Assembly: GCA_964511495.1 (NCBI GenBank)
Contig: CAZEFT010000023.1
Location: 1 to 46,864 of the forward strand
Origin: Litorimonas sp964511495
Lineage (GTDB): Bacteria; Pseudomonadota; Alphaproteobacteria; Caulobacterales; Maricaulaceae
Direction of reading: 5' to 3'
DNA length: 46,864 bases
Shown: positions 1 through 7,459 of the stretch, one piece after another
Layout of the letters: every line of letters begins with the position of its first letter
Position numbering within the stretch: position 1 is the stretch's first letter
Program-made: the position numbers and the translations under genes
The notes under the pieces: generated by a model
The model's database searches: none
The model's input: only the letters and a program-made list of their open reading frames with translations
What the model was told of the DNA's origin: nothing

Positions 1-39
1 TTACCATCTCCGGAAGGAAACCCAAAAGAAGACGCTTAA
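1..39 (+). CDS. possible C-terminal end of an upstream gene (partial)
   Basis: Frame 1 reads twelve codons (ending Pro-Lys-Glu-Asp-Ala) and then TAA at 37-39. A strong intrinsic terminator follows 23 bases later, which is what the last gene of a plus-strand transcript would show. The fragment is too short to assign a family, and another frame stays open longer, so this is only the best guess for the left edge. Confidence 0.35.
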   Translation, partial: LPSPEGNPKEDA

Positions 40-62
40 ATTTTAAGCATGAGTTTCAAAAG

Positions 63-93
63 CCGCTGCCTGTTAAAAGGTGGCGGTTTTTTT
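63..93 (+). terminator. intrinsic terminator, left edge
   Basis: An 8-bp stem (63-70 with 79-86, including two G-U pairs) and an 8-base loop are followed by seven T. It ends the plus-strand transcript entering from the left. Its T-run covers the stop codon of the converging minus-strand kynureninase-like gene. Four A before the stem suggest it may also work weakly in reverse. Confidence 0.75.
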
Positions 94-1219
94 ATGCGTG
101 AAGACCGCAGTCGTCGAGTATAGTGTTCAAGGTAGCAACTTCATTCGAGGCTGTATAACCATGAACGGAAAAGCGAAATCCGTCCGTTCTTTCATCATGA
201 AATATACTCGCGCTCTTGAGGGCCTGCCGCAAGACCTCTTTGTTCGATGGGGATATTACAAAACTTGCCCCACGCGCCGTCTCGTTTTTCGGGGAGACTA
301 ATATTTCAGAGTTTATAGGGGCGACGAGAGCCTCCAAATGCGTTTGTATTTGGCTGTGAACTTTATCAAAGCCGATAATGTCCCAAAGCTCGAATGCGGC
401 ATTCGCTGTTGTGATAGGAGCAATGGAAGGCGTGCCGCCAAAAAACCGCATCGCATCATCAGCATAGCGGAAGCTGCCAATATCCATCTCAAACGGATTT
501 TCATGCGAAAACCATCCCACATCCAAGGGCCGGCAAGTATTGAGCATTGTCTCTGAAGCATAAAGGAAACAAGCCCCCGTTCCGGCGCATAGGAATTTCA
601 CACCTGTACCCGTCACAAAATCACAGCACCAGTCCTGGATAGGAACAGGGACGGCCCCAAATGATTGCGCAATATCGACAATGGAAATGGCCTCATGCTG
701 TCGGGCGAGATCACAAATTTCTTTGACCGGAAGCAGGTGGGAGGTGTTGGAAAGTGCGTGGGTGATATGAACAATGGCTGTTGTGTCATCAATGGCCTCA
801 CGCCAAGCTTGAATATCGGTTGCATGACCCTCAATAAAGCGGATTTCATAACCCATACGTTCTGCTGTCTTAAACACGAAACCAATGGTCGGGAAATCAT
901 CGCGTGATAAGATGATCTTTCGTCTTTTAGCCAAGCCCGAATGGGTGACGGGAAGACTATGAATGATTTTCGTCAGAGCGGAGGAAATATTGACTTGGGG
1001 GCAAATGGAAGATGGTGCAACACCGAGATATTTTCCGAGGTGTTTGCGAAAATCCATTACATAAGACATCCAATCCTTCCAATTTTCACCTGTTTTCCAA
1101 GGTTTGAAATAATATTCCCCAACAATGTCTTGCGTCCCCAAAGGCAGGCAGCCGACACTGTGTGAGAGAAAATAATTCTCCGGTACGCAGAATAAATCTC
1201 TCATTGAATAATCCGTCAT
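92..1219 (-). CDS. kynureninase-like PLP-dependent enzyme (aminotransferase class V fold)
   Basis: A 375-residue fold-type I PLP enzyme. The cofactor lysine is K208 in GVKFL followed by an AGTGACFLY stretch, which resembles the YKYLNGGPG region of kynureninases. D182 in VDIAQSFGAVPV is the expected ring-nitrogen aspartate. Kynureninases have DxAHS at this place; here the His is Gln (Q185), as in cysteine desulfurases. The start codon overlaps the stop of the tryptophan-dioxygenase-like gene by 4 bp (ATGA), so the two are translationally coupled, and kynurenine or a related ring-opened aryl-alanine is the natural candidate substrate. True kynureninases are usually over 400 residues. The fold is certain. 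The reaction is inferred from the neighbour and could differ from L-kynurenine hydrolysis. Confidence 0.75.
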   Translation of the reverse strand: MTDYSMRDLFCVPENYFLSHSVGCLPLGTQDIVGEYYFKPWKTGENWKDWMSYVMDFRKHLGKYLGVAPSSICPQVNISSALTKIIHSLPVTHSGLAKRRKIILSRDDFPTIGFVFKTAERMGYEIRFIEGHATDIQAWREAIDDTTAIVHITHALSNTSHLLPVKEICDLARQHEAISIVDIAQSFGAVPVPIQDWCCDFVTGTGVKFLCAGTGACFLYASETMLNTCRPLDVGWFSHENPFEMDIGSFRYADDAMRFFGGTPSIAPITTANAAFELWDIIGFDKVHSQIQTHLEALVAPINSEILVSPKNETARGASFVISPSNKEVLRQALKSASIFHDERTDGFRFSVHGYTASNEVATLNTILDDCGLHA

Positions 1220-1977
1220 GTCGTTAACGATGACGGGTCAGTTTTCGGATCTAATTTATCTCTCACCTTTCCATAGGTGCCGCCCCAGCGATCTGTCATA
1301 TCTGCGCGAACTTGCCAAAGGTCAGGAAAGAATTTTTGCTTCAAGCCCGTGTTTAAAATTTCAACCGGACGACCTTTCAAAGAATTTGCCGCGACTCCGA
1401 TTGAGCGATAAATGAGCTGCATATGGGCATTGCGAAATTTTTGAAATTGCTCATCAAACTCGGCTAAAGCCTCGGCAACCATATAGGCTTCGTCATGAGA
1501 GTATTCGCTGTCATAGATTTGTTCTAACGTCCGGTTGCCATCTTCCAAATAAACGGACGTGTAGGTCTGCCAGAGATCGGTTGGCATTTTCAGCAACACG
1601 CGAAACCCAGGGCTTTCTTGCCCGCTGCCATTTCCAAGCAAGAGGCGAATTTCTTGATAATCCTTAGGCGACATGGTTTCCAACAAGCTGAGTTGTTGGG
1701 TCATCATTTCTTGGCAAATATGAACGCGACGGAAAAGCGTCAGAGCTTTCAGCGTATTTTTCCGCTGCATTTCTTCATCAATATCAAGCAAGGTTGTGGC
1801 CATGAGCTTCATCCAAAGCTCTTCGACTTGGTGGACAATCATGAATTGCAATTCGTCAGGGTTACAAAGATCGTCAGGCTCTTTCTGACAAGCCAAGAGA
1901 CTTTCAGTATTGAGATAAATCTCGTAATCTAACTTGCCATCGCCACGCATTATTTTTTGGTATTTGTTTCTGTCCAT
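1216..1977 (-). CDS. tryptophan 2,3-dioxygenase family heme protein (divergent)
   Basis: A 253-residue, mostly helical protein of the TDO superfamily. It shows LDYEIYLNTESLL, then FMIVHQVEELWMKL with H49 at the place of the distal/substrate His, and FRNAHMQLIYRSIG with H185 in the position of the heme-ligand His. The C-terminal FFPDLWQVRADMTDRWG matches the conserved FFPEL end. The Gly/Ser-rich loop GTGGSSG, which contacts the substrate amino acid in classical TDO, is absent; a short KGRPVEIL segment lies there instead. The middle motif reads LLGNGSGQESPGF, where classical TDO has a GFQS motif. A purine-rich GAGAGAGAG stretch precedes the ATG. It is first in an overlapping pair with the kynureninase-like gene. 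The substrate is probably tryptophan or an indole derivative, but a different oxygenation is possible. Confidence 0.8.
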   Translation of the reverse strand: MDRNKYQKIMRGDGKLDYEIYLNTESLLACQKEPDDLCNPDELQFMIVHQVEELWMKLMATTLLDIDEEMQRKNTLKALTLFRRVHICQEMMTQQLSLLETMSPKDYQEIRLLLGNGSGQESPGFRVLLKMPTDLWQTYTSVYLEDGNRTLEQIYDSEYSHDEAYMVAEALAEFDEQFQKFRNAHMQLIYRSIGVAANSLKGRPVEILNTGLKQKFFPDLWQVRADMTDRWGGTYGKVRDKLDPKTDPSSLTT

Positions 1978-2163
1978 GCTCTCTCTCTGGATTGCAGAAT
2001 TTTGTTCGTAAAATCTGAGTCGGAGAGACCTTATTTATGGCCGGTCAGCCATCCACGCAGAACATGCTCTGCTAAGGCTATGGAGATAGTTTTCACGCAT
2101 ATGGTGTATCGCCTTCTGATAAACTTGTAAATAAGTGATGCAAAGAACATTGTTCTGTAGGTG

Positions 2164-3399
2164 CTAAGCTTTATTTTTCTCAGGCTCATAACAGCGGATA
2201 AATTCCGCAATGTCTTCGATGGCATCTGTGATCTGTAGAAGGTGCCGGTAATCTTCCGTCGCGGTTTGAGAGAGTAATTGCCAAACAGGGAAGGAATAAG
2301 GGTGATCATTTCGTCCTGTCCAATAGTCTTTTCCCAGCATAATCATGGGCGAATATTGTCCAGCAGTGCCATAATGATTTTGTGCAGCGTCTTGGAATAT
2401 TTCCTGTCGTGTTCCCGCACTGCCGGGCGCGAAAATTACGCCATGCGTGGCAATCATCAACAAGCCATCTTCCCGAATTGAGTTTGAGAAATATTTTGCA
2501 ATATGTGTCGGGAAAGCGGAGGGCGGTTCATGCCCGTAAAACCACGTTGGAATTCCAATGCTTGGATAGGTCTCAGCATGACTCTCCGACAAAGGATAAT
2601 GCTCACGAACAGCCCAAGCACGTTGTAACCAATCTTCATCAGCATACTCTTTTTCGGGCTTGGCATTTCTTGGGCGAATGCTGAAGGTCCGAATAGCTTC
2701 GCCTAATTCTTCTTCTGAACGCTCGGCGAAATAGGCCCCTAAATGCGTGGCTTCCATAGCGCCCGGACCACCTCCGCTCACCATTATAAAACCCTCTTGC
2801 GTAAGGATGCGGGAAAGGCAGGCGATTTTGGTATAAAACGGATTTTGCCTTTCCATGCCATGCCCGCCCATAACGGCGACCACTTTCCGCCCTCGAATTT
2901 TGTCATAAAGCGCGTCTGTGATGGAATGATCGTGCAGATACCGGAAAAGACCGACATCTAAAGGCGTGTCGAGTTTGCCGTCTTTCATGAATTCTTTATA
3001 GACGCGGTAATCATAGGAGCGTTTATAATCGTCAATCAGCCCGCCCTTATACCCGTTGAACAGATGTTCAACGTCATAAAGTGAACTCCGGTGAGAGGGA
3101 AAAGCAAGCTTTCGACTATCAGGAATAACAATGCCATTGTTTTGGATTATTGTGAAAGTTGTGTCTTTACATAACTGGCAGCTAAGAAAGATTGAGCCGC
3201 AAAAGTCTTGCCCCTTCAAAGCTTCGCGATAAGGTCGCAGATCAAGCGCTTGAATGGCCGCCGCCTCACGATTGGGTTTTTGCAGCCAGTTTTCAAAGCG
3301 TTTCGGGGTTTTTATTTCTAACATAGAAAACGGGATATGGACTTGCCGATAAGGGCGCAAGAGCATTGTGAAACGCATGTTGAGAATAGAGCCTGCCAC
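2164..3399 (-). CDS. LOG-family Rossmann-fold nucleotide-binding protein (PpnN-like)
   Basis: About 411 residues. The central part carries the LOG (lysine decarboxylase-like) signatures: VVAVMGGHGMER near residue 173, MVSGGGPGAMEA near 207 and APGSAGTRQEIFQDA near 340. These are the phosphate-binding and catalytic motifs of nucleotide 5'-monophosphate nucleosidases. The long N-terminal part with an FCGSIFLSCQLC segment resembles the larger PpnN/YgdH type more than the short cytokinin-activating LOG. The likely role is cleavage of purine nucleoside monophosphates to base and ribose 5-phosphate in the cytosol. The longest start is GTG at 3399. ATGs at 3378, 3366 and 3324 are alternatives and none has a clear ribosome-binding site. 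The gene faces aspS across a short divergent promoter region. Confidence 0.8.
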   Translation of the reverse strand: MAGSILNMRFTMLLRPYRQVHIPFSMLEIKTPKRFENWLQKPNREAAAIQALDLRPYREALKGQDFCGSIFLSCQLCKDTTFTIIQNNGIVIPDSRKLAFPSHRSSLYDVEHLFNGYKGGLIDDYKRSYDYRVYKEFMKDGKLDTPLDVGLFRYLHDHSITDALYDKIRGRKVVAVMGGHGMERQNPFYTKIACLSRILTQEGFIMVSGGGPGAMEATHLGAYFAERSEEELGEAIRTFSIRPRNAKPEKEYADEDWLQRAWAVREHYPLSESHAETYPSIGIPTWFYGHEPPSAFPTHIAKYFSNSIREDGLLMIATHGVIFAPGSAGTRQEIFQDAAQNHYGTAGQYSPMIMLGKDYWTGRNDHPYSFPVWQLLSQTATEDYRHLLQITDAIEDIAEFIRCYEPEKNKA

Positions 3400-3409
3400 A
3401 GTGTCGGGC

Positions 3410-3437
3410 TTGACTTCATAGGCGCTTACGCTATGTC
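3410..3437 (+). promoter_or_regulatory. candidate aspS promoter
   Basis: TTGACT (3410-3415), a 16-base spacer and TATGTC (3432-3437) lie about 80 bases before aspS. The -35 is good and the -10 moderate. This is the only sigma70-like pair I found in the divergent gap. Confidence 0.35.
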
Positions 3438-3490
3438 CCCGCTCACATTAACCTGACGCGCCGGACCGTTTCTCCGTCTCGCGTTATAAG

Positions 3491-3513
3491 AGTCCTGAAC
3501 ACGGACTAAGGAG
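3491..3513 (+). promoter_or_regulatory. aspS leader hairpin next to the ribosome-binding site
   Basis: AGTCC (3491-3495) and GGACT (3503-3507) can pair around a 7-base loop. The right arm abuts the Shine-Dalgarno AAGGAG (3508-3513), which is 6 bases before the aspS ATG. The SD fixes the start. The hairpin is short and may have no effect. Confidence 0.4.
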
Positions 3514-3519
3514 CAGACA

Positions 3520-5340
3520 ATGCACGCTTTTCGTAGCCATACATGTGGTGAACTTCGCGCCTCCCACGGTGGGGAGACCGTCAAATTATCCGGTTGGATT
3601 CACAGAAAGCGTGAACATGCCAATGCGCTGTTTATTGATCTCCGTGATCATTACGGCATTACCCAAGTCGTGGTTTATCCAGTGGCAGACTTTTACGAAA
3701 CGGCCAAGCGTTGCCCTTCTGAGTCTGTGATTACAGTGACCGGTGAAGTTCTTGCTCGTGACAAAGAAGCCGTGAACAGCGAAATCCCAACCGGGGATAT
3801 CGAAGTGCGTGTAGATACATTCCGTGTCGAAAGTCAGGCGGATAGCTTGCCTCTGCCTGTTTTTGGAGAACAGGACTATCCTGAGGACATTCGTTTAAAG
3901 CACCGTTATTTGGACCTGCGTCGCGAGACATTACACAATAATATTATTTTGCGCGGCCAAGTAATTAACTCCTTGCGTCGTCGTATGATTGAGCAAGGGT
4001 TTACAGAGTTTCAAACACCAATTTTAACGGCCAGTTCGCCTGAAGGTGCGCGTGACTTCCTTGTGCCCTCACGTTTAAACCCCGGTAAGTTTTATGCTCT
4101 GCCGCAAGCACCACAGCAATTTAAGCAACTGATCATGGTGGCCGGTTTTGACCGTTATTTCCAAATTGCGCCATGTTTCCGTGATGAAGATGCGCGGGCT
4201 GACCGCTCTCCTGGTGAGTTCTATCAGCTTGATGTGGAAATGAGTTTCGTGACGCAGGAAGATGTGTTCCAAGCCATTGAGCCTGTCATGGCCGGTGTGT
4301 TTGAAGAATTTGCCAATGGTCGCAAGGTAGAAACGCCGTTCCCGCGCATTCCTTATAAAGAATCGATGGAAAAATATGGGTCTGATAAACCAGATTTACG
4401 AATTCCGTTTGAACTCACAGATGTCTCTGAATTCTTTAAGGATGAAAGCAAGACGGGCTTTGGTATTTTTGGGAAAATCACAAATGGCGGCGGAAAAGTT
4501 ATCGCCATTCCAGCTCCCGGTGCAACGAATAACCAGTCCCGTAAATTCTTCGACTCTCTTGATAAATGGGCGAAGAAAGAAATGCAGATGCCCGGCCTTG
4601 GCTATGCCCGTCTGCGTGAGGAAGACGGCGTTGTCACGTCACAGGATCCTGCGCTAAAGAATTTTGATCCTGAACTTCTCAAAGCCCTATTGGATAAAAT
4701 GGGTCTGGGAGCAGGTGATGGCATCTTCTTCTCTGCGGGTAAAAAATCAGATGCTTACAAACTAGCAGGCGCTGCGCGTAATAAAGTGGCTGCTGAGCTT
4801 GACTTGATTGATGAAGAGGCAGGTTTTAAATTCTGCTGGATTGTCGACTTCCCGATGTTTGAATGGGACGAGGACAATAAGAAAGTGGACTTCTCTCATA
4901 ACCCCTTCTCAATGCCCCAAGGCGGGATGGAGGTTTTGGAGGCGGCCGATACAGTCGAGAAACAACTCGATATTTTGGCTTACCAATATGACATTGTCTG
5001 TAATGGTGTTGAGCTGTCGTCTGGCGCTATTCGAAATCACAAACCTGAAATCATGTATAAAGCCTTTGAAATGGCAGGTTACGGGCCGGAAGTGGTTGAA
5101 GATAAATTTGCCGGTATGATTAATGCGTTTAAATATGGCGCTCCGCCTCATGGCGGTATTGCACCGGGTGTGGACCGTATCGTGATGCTATTGGCAGGTG
5201 TGAACACAATTCGCGATGTCATCCTCTTCCCAATGAACGGTCAAGCGCAAGATTTGATGATGAATGCTCCGGGTGAAGCGGATGCAGCACAATTAAAAGA
5301 GCTAAACTTAAAACTCGTACCTGTTGTCGAGCAAAAATAG
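3520..5340 (+). CDS. aspS: aspartyl-tRNA synthetase
   Basis: A 606-residue bacterial-type AspRS that charges tRNA-Asp, and in many alphaproteobacteria also tRNA-Asn. An OB-fold anticodon domain fills about residues 1-105 (WIHRKREHANALFIDLRDHYG). Class II motif 1 is RHRYLDLRRE near 125. Motif 2 is FRDEDARADRSPGEFYQLD near 220, with the extra Gly common in alphaproteobacterial forms. The GAD insertion domain follows at about 300-420. Motif 3 is APGVDRIVML near 545. Length and domain order are normal. Start ATG has AAGGAG at good spacing. The gene is transcribed alone and ends before a bidirectional terminator. Confidence 0.97.
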   Translation: MHAFRSHTCGELRASHGGETVKLSGWIHRKREHANALFIDLRDHYGITQVVVYPVADFYETAKRCPSESVITVTGEVLARDKEAVNSEIPTGDIEVRVDTFRVESQADSLPLPVFGEQDYPEDIRLKHRYLDLRRETLHNNIILRGQVINSLRRRMIEQGFTEFQTPILTASSPEGARDFLVPSRLNPGKFYALPQAPQQFKQLIMVAGFDRYFQIAPCFRDEDARADRSPGEFYQLDVEMSFVTQEDVFQAIEPVMAGVFEEFANGRKVETPFPRIPYKESMEKYGSDKPDLRIPFELTDVSEFFKDESKTGFGIFGKITNGGGKVIAIPAPGATNNQSRKFFDSLDKWAKKEMQMPGLGYARLREEDGVVTSQDPALKNFDPELLKALLDKMGLGAGDGIFFSAGKKSDAYKLAGAARNKVAAELDLIDEEAGFKFCWIVDFPMFEWDEDNKKVDFSHNPFSMPQGGMEVLEAADTVEKQLDILAYQYDIVCNGVELSSGAIRNHKPEIMYKAFEMAGYGPEVVEDKFAGMINAFKYGAPPHGGIAPGVDRIVMLLAGVNTIRDVILFPMNGQAQDLMMNAPGEADAAQLKELNLKLVPVVEQK

Positions 5341-5383
5341 ACGAGGCTAGTCTTTTTTATAACAGTGGTGACAGCCTAATAAA

Positions 5384-5410
5384 AAAAGGCCGCAGTGAAT
5401 GCGGCCTTTT
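5384..5410. terminator. bidirectional terminator between aspS and the pentapeptide gene
   Basis: A 10-bp perfect stem (5384-5393 with 5401-5410) has AAAA and TTTT at its outer ends and a GGCCGC core around a 7-base loop. It sits in the convergent gap 44 bases after aspS and can stop transcripts from both sides. Confidence 0.85.
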
Positions 5411-5434
5411 CTGTTTTGATAAGGGCCTCTCTAA

Positions 5435-6340
5435 TTACTGAATGGCGTCTTTGGATTTTACTAAATCCGAGTGAATGCTTTCCAACCGACGTTTCAAGCG
5501 GTGATCGCTCGATGGCGTGCTGTCCAAAATGATTTCGACATCTTTGATGGCGCGGTCAAGGCGCGTGGCAATCTCTGCCATTTCGGGTGACATAGCTTCA
5601 TGATTGTGATTGATTTTATGATGGGTTGGCAATTCACAATAAGGAACGCTTAACCCATCGGGCAATTCCGTCATCGCATTGCCGCAAGCCATGTCCAATT
5701 GAGTCTGTTTCAAGCCTTGCACATTAAACATTTTCGCCCCTGACAAATCCGTACCGTTTAAACTGGCATCGCTCATAACGGCGTAACCAAAGCTGACCCC
5801 ATGAAATTTCGCATTGTCCAAAATAGCTTCATTGAGATTGACATGATCCAAGCGCGCTTTGTGAAAGTTTGAACCTGTAAAATCGACAGCAGGTGCTTTT
5901 ACACTGACCAAATTGGAATGAGTAAAATCATTGTCCTGAAAATGCGCGCGAGATAAATCGGCACGGCGCAAATTGGCTGACCGCAACACAGAATTTGATA
6001 CTTTGGCTTCAGTTAATGTGGCGTCTTCCAATACGGCTGACTCCATCATGACTTTTTGGCCTTCGATACGAAAGAGCAAGGCTTTGCGGAAATGGGCTCC
6101 GGTCAGGTCTGATCCGTCTATCCGGCCACCCGATAAATTGGAGTTATTGAAAAGAGCGCCAGAAAAGTTCGAATCTTTCAGCTTTACGCCATTCATGCGC
6201 TTATTGGATAAATCACATTGTGCGCAAGCCCCTGATGAAGCGTGCATACGAGACTCAACCCGTATTTGTGCTTCTGCAATAGGAGCCCAATATACAAAAA
6301 CGGCCAAGGCCGTTGATAACGTCAATACAAATTTTTTCAT
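5435..6340 (-). CDS. exported pentapeptide-repeat protein
   Basis: I place the start at the ATG at 6340, not at the longer frame up to 6472, because residues from there form a clear signal peptide (MKKFVLTL, a hydrophobic core, then AEA before QIRVES). The mature part has a CAQC pair near the N-terminus and then more than twenty A(D/N)Lxx-type pentapeptides (for example DLSGARM-like and NLRRADLSRAHF units), which should form a right-handed beta-helix. After the repeats comes a QLDMACGNAMTELPDGLSVPYC block, a tail motif seen in alphaproteobacterial proteins of this family, and a charged, probably helical C-terminus. Length is 301 residues. Probably periplasmic. The function is unknown and no enzymatic motif is visible. 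It converges on aspS across a shared terminator. Confidence 0.8.
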   Translation of the reverse strand: MKKFVLTLSTALAVFVYWAPIAEAQIRVESRMHASSGACAQCDLSNKRMNGVKLKDSNFSGALFNNSNLSGGRIDGSDLTGAHFRKALLFRIEGQKVMMESAVLEDATLTEAKVSNSVLRSANLRRADLSRAHFQDNDFTHSNLVSVKAPAVDFTGSNFHKARLDHVNLNEAILDNAKFHGVSFGYAVMSDASLNGTDLSGAKMFNVQGLKQTQLDMACGNAMTELPDGLSVPYCELPTHHKINHNHEAMSPEMAEIATRLDRAIKDVEIILDSTPSSDHRLKRRLESIHSDLVKSKDAIQ

Positions 6341-6576
6341 CAACTCTACTATAGCCGACGGATAACAGAGGTAGAATAAATATTCGGTAAGGTTCTGCAT
6401 AAAGCGAGGGGTTGTGTTTTCTCGGTCACATATTGGGACAAAATCGTGAGTACATCCCAGAAAGCCGGCCATAATTCAGTCACATCTCGACTTTACCTTA
6501 TCACCAGTCGGGGGCATAAGCCTTCCAAGAGAATCTAAGGGCTCAAAATGAGCCTGAAATAGAATAAAGGCGGTTT

Positions 6577-6975
6577 ATGTCTTTCATTAAACGCATATTT
6601 ACATGGTGGAATGGTTCGACCTTCGGTACCAGTCTTATGATTGGACGACGCGGTGTTAAAATTGGCGAAGACGCTTTCGGCAATACTTATTATGAAGAAA
6701 AGAAAGAAACTTATGACGGGCGCAAGCGCCGTTGGGTGACTTATGATGGCTATGCCGACGCTTCGCGTGTTCCTCCGGGGTGGCAAGGCTGGTTGAACCA
6801 TACGTCTGAATTGCCTCCGACAGAGGATGGTTATGTTCCTCATTATTGGGAAGAAGAGCATATACCGAACCTGACCGGAACGGTTCATGCTTATAAGCCA
6901 AAAGGCAGTCTGGATCGCGGTGGCGTGCGTGATAAAGTTGCCGCTGACTATGAAGCATGGTCACCTGATGCCTAA
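6577..6975 (+). CDS. NDUFA12-family NADH:ubiquinone oxidoreductase accessory subunit
   Basis: A 132-residue homologue of the mitochondrial complex I subunit NDUFA12 (B17.2). Visible features are the N-terminal WWNGSTFGTSLMIGRRG, the central RRWVTYDGYADASRVPPGWQGWLNH, and HKPNLTGT-like residues (HIPNLTGTVHAYKPKGSL) before the C-terminus. Among bacteria this accessory subunit is typical of alphaproteobacteria. It is thought to bind the matrix/cytosol arm of complex I. AAGG stands 7 bases before the ATG. The stop overlaps the start of the DUF2155 gene by 8 bases, a linkage that is conserved in this class. The nuo operon itself is not in the window. Confidence 0.93.
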   Translation: MSFIKRIFTWWNGSTFGTSLMIGRRGVKIGEDAFGNTYYEEKKETYDGRKRRWVTYDGYADASRVPPGWQGWLNHTSELPPTEDGYVPHYWEEEHIPNLTGTVHAYKPKGSLDRGGVRDKVAADYEAWSPDA

Positions 6976-7438
6976 GGTGTCGGCTCATAAAGTGTCATCA
7001 TTGATAGCTTTGGTGGGATTATTGATTGTGCCGCTGACCCTCGACGCGCAAGTTGAGAATGGACAGTCACAGGCCCGCCAAAACCTTATCGGACACTCTG
7101 TTGTGTTGCGCACCTTGGATAAGGTCACCGCGACAACACAAGACTACACCGTGAAAATCGGGGATGAATTAAAATATGGCAGTCTAACAATTGCGGCGCG
7201 CCATTGTGAAAAGAAACCCCCTGAAGAAATTCCAGAAACCTATGCCTTCTTACAAATTCAGGATGCCCGTCTGAAGGGTTCAGGCGAGGTAGCCGAAGAT
7301 GACCGCATGGTCTTTTCAGGATGGATGTTCGCCTCCAAACCAGCCATAAGTGCGCTCGATCATCGTGTTTATGATGTCTGGGTGATTGATTGCAAAATTC
7401 CGCAAAAGCCTGCGGATGAAGGTTTACTACGTCGTTAA
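6968..7438 (+). CDS. DUF2155 exported protein
   Basis: About 156 residues from the ATG at 6968, which overlaps the preceding stop by 8 bases. An earlier ATG at 6950 is possible. A signal peptide (SSLIALVGLLIVPLTLDAQ) precedes the DUF2155 domain: a LDKVTATTQDYTVKIGD stretch, a lone Cys in RHCEKKPPEE, and the family signature FSGWMFASKPAISALDHRVYDVWVIDC close to the end. The two Cys could form a disulfide. The protein is presumably periplasmic. It is nearly always found with NDUFA12 in alphaproteobacteria, yet has no assigned biochemical role. It ends 21 bases from the convergent phytase-type gene, with no clear terminator between them. Confidence 0.88.
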   Translation: MPKVSAHKVSSLIALVGLLIVPLTLDAQVENGQSQARQNLIGHSVVLRTLDKVTATTQDYTVKIGDELKYGSLTIAARHCEKKPPEEIPETYAFLQIQDARLKGSGEVAEDDRMVFSGWMFASKPAISALDHRVYDVWVIDCKIPQKPADEGLLRR

Positions 7439-7459
7439 AAGGCGCTTTGTAGTTTTTAA

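Noticed and set aside
2059..2074. Imperfect palindrome around AGAACATGCTCT, first thought to be an SOS-type operator.
   Set aside because: The alphaproteobacterial LexA site is GTTC-N7-GTTC or GAAC-N7-GAAC, which is not present, and the palindrome has a central mismatch.
2031..2150. A 39-codon minus-strand frame in the gap between the LOG and TDO-like genes, with a basic hydrophobic product.
   Set aside because: No ribosome-binding site, no family recognised, and gaps of this size often hold such frames by chance.
6341..6472. Upstream extension of the pentapeptide-repeat gene.
   Set aside because: It would place 44 residues before a clear signal peptide; the ATG at 6340 is far more likely.
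6540..6554. GGCTCA/TGAGCC hairpin with a 3-base loop before NDUFA12.
   Set aside because: Short, no T-run, no known leader motif; not enough to call a regulatory element.
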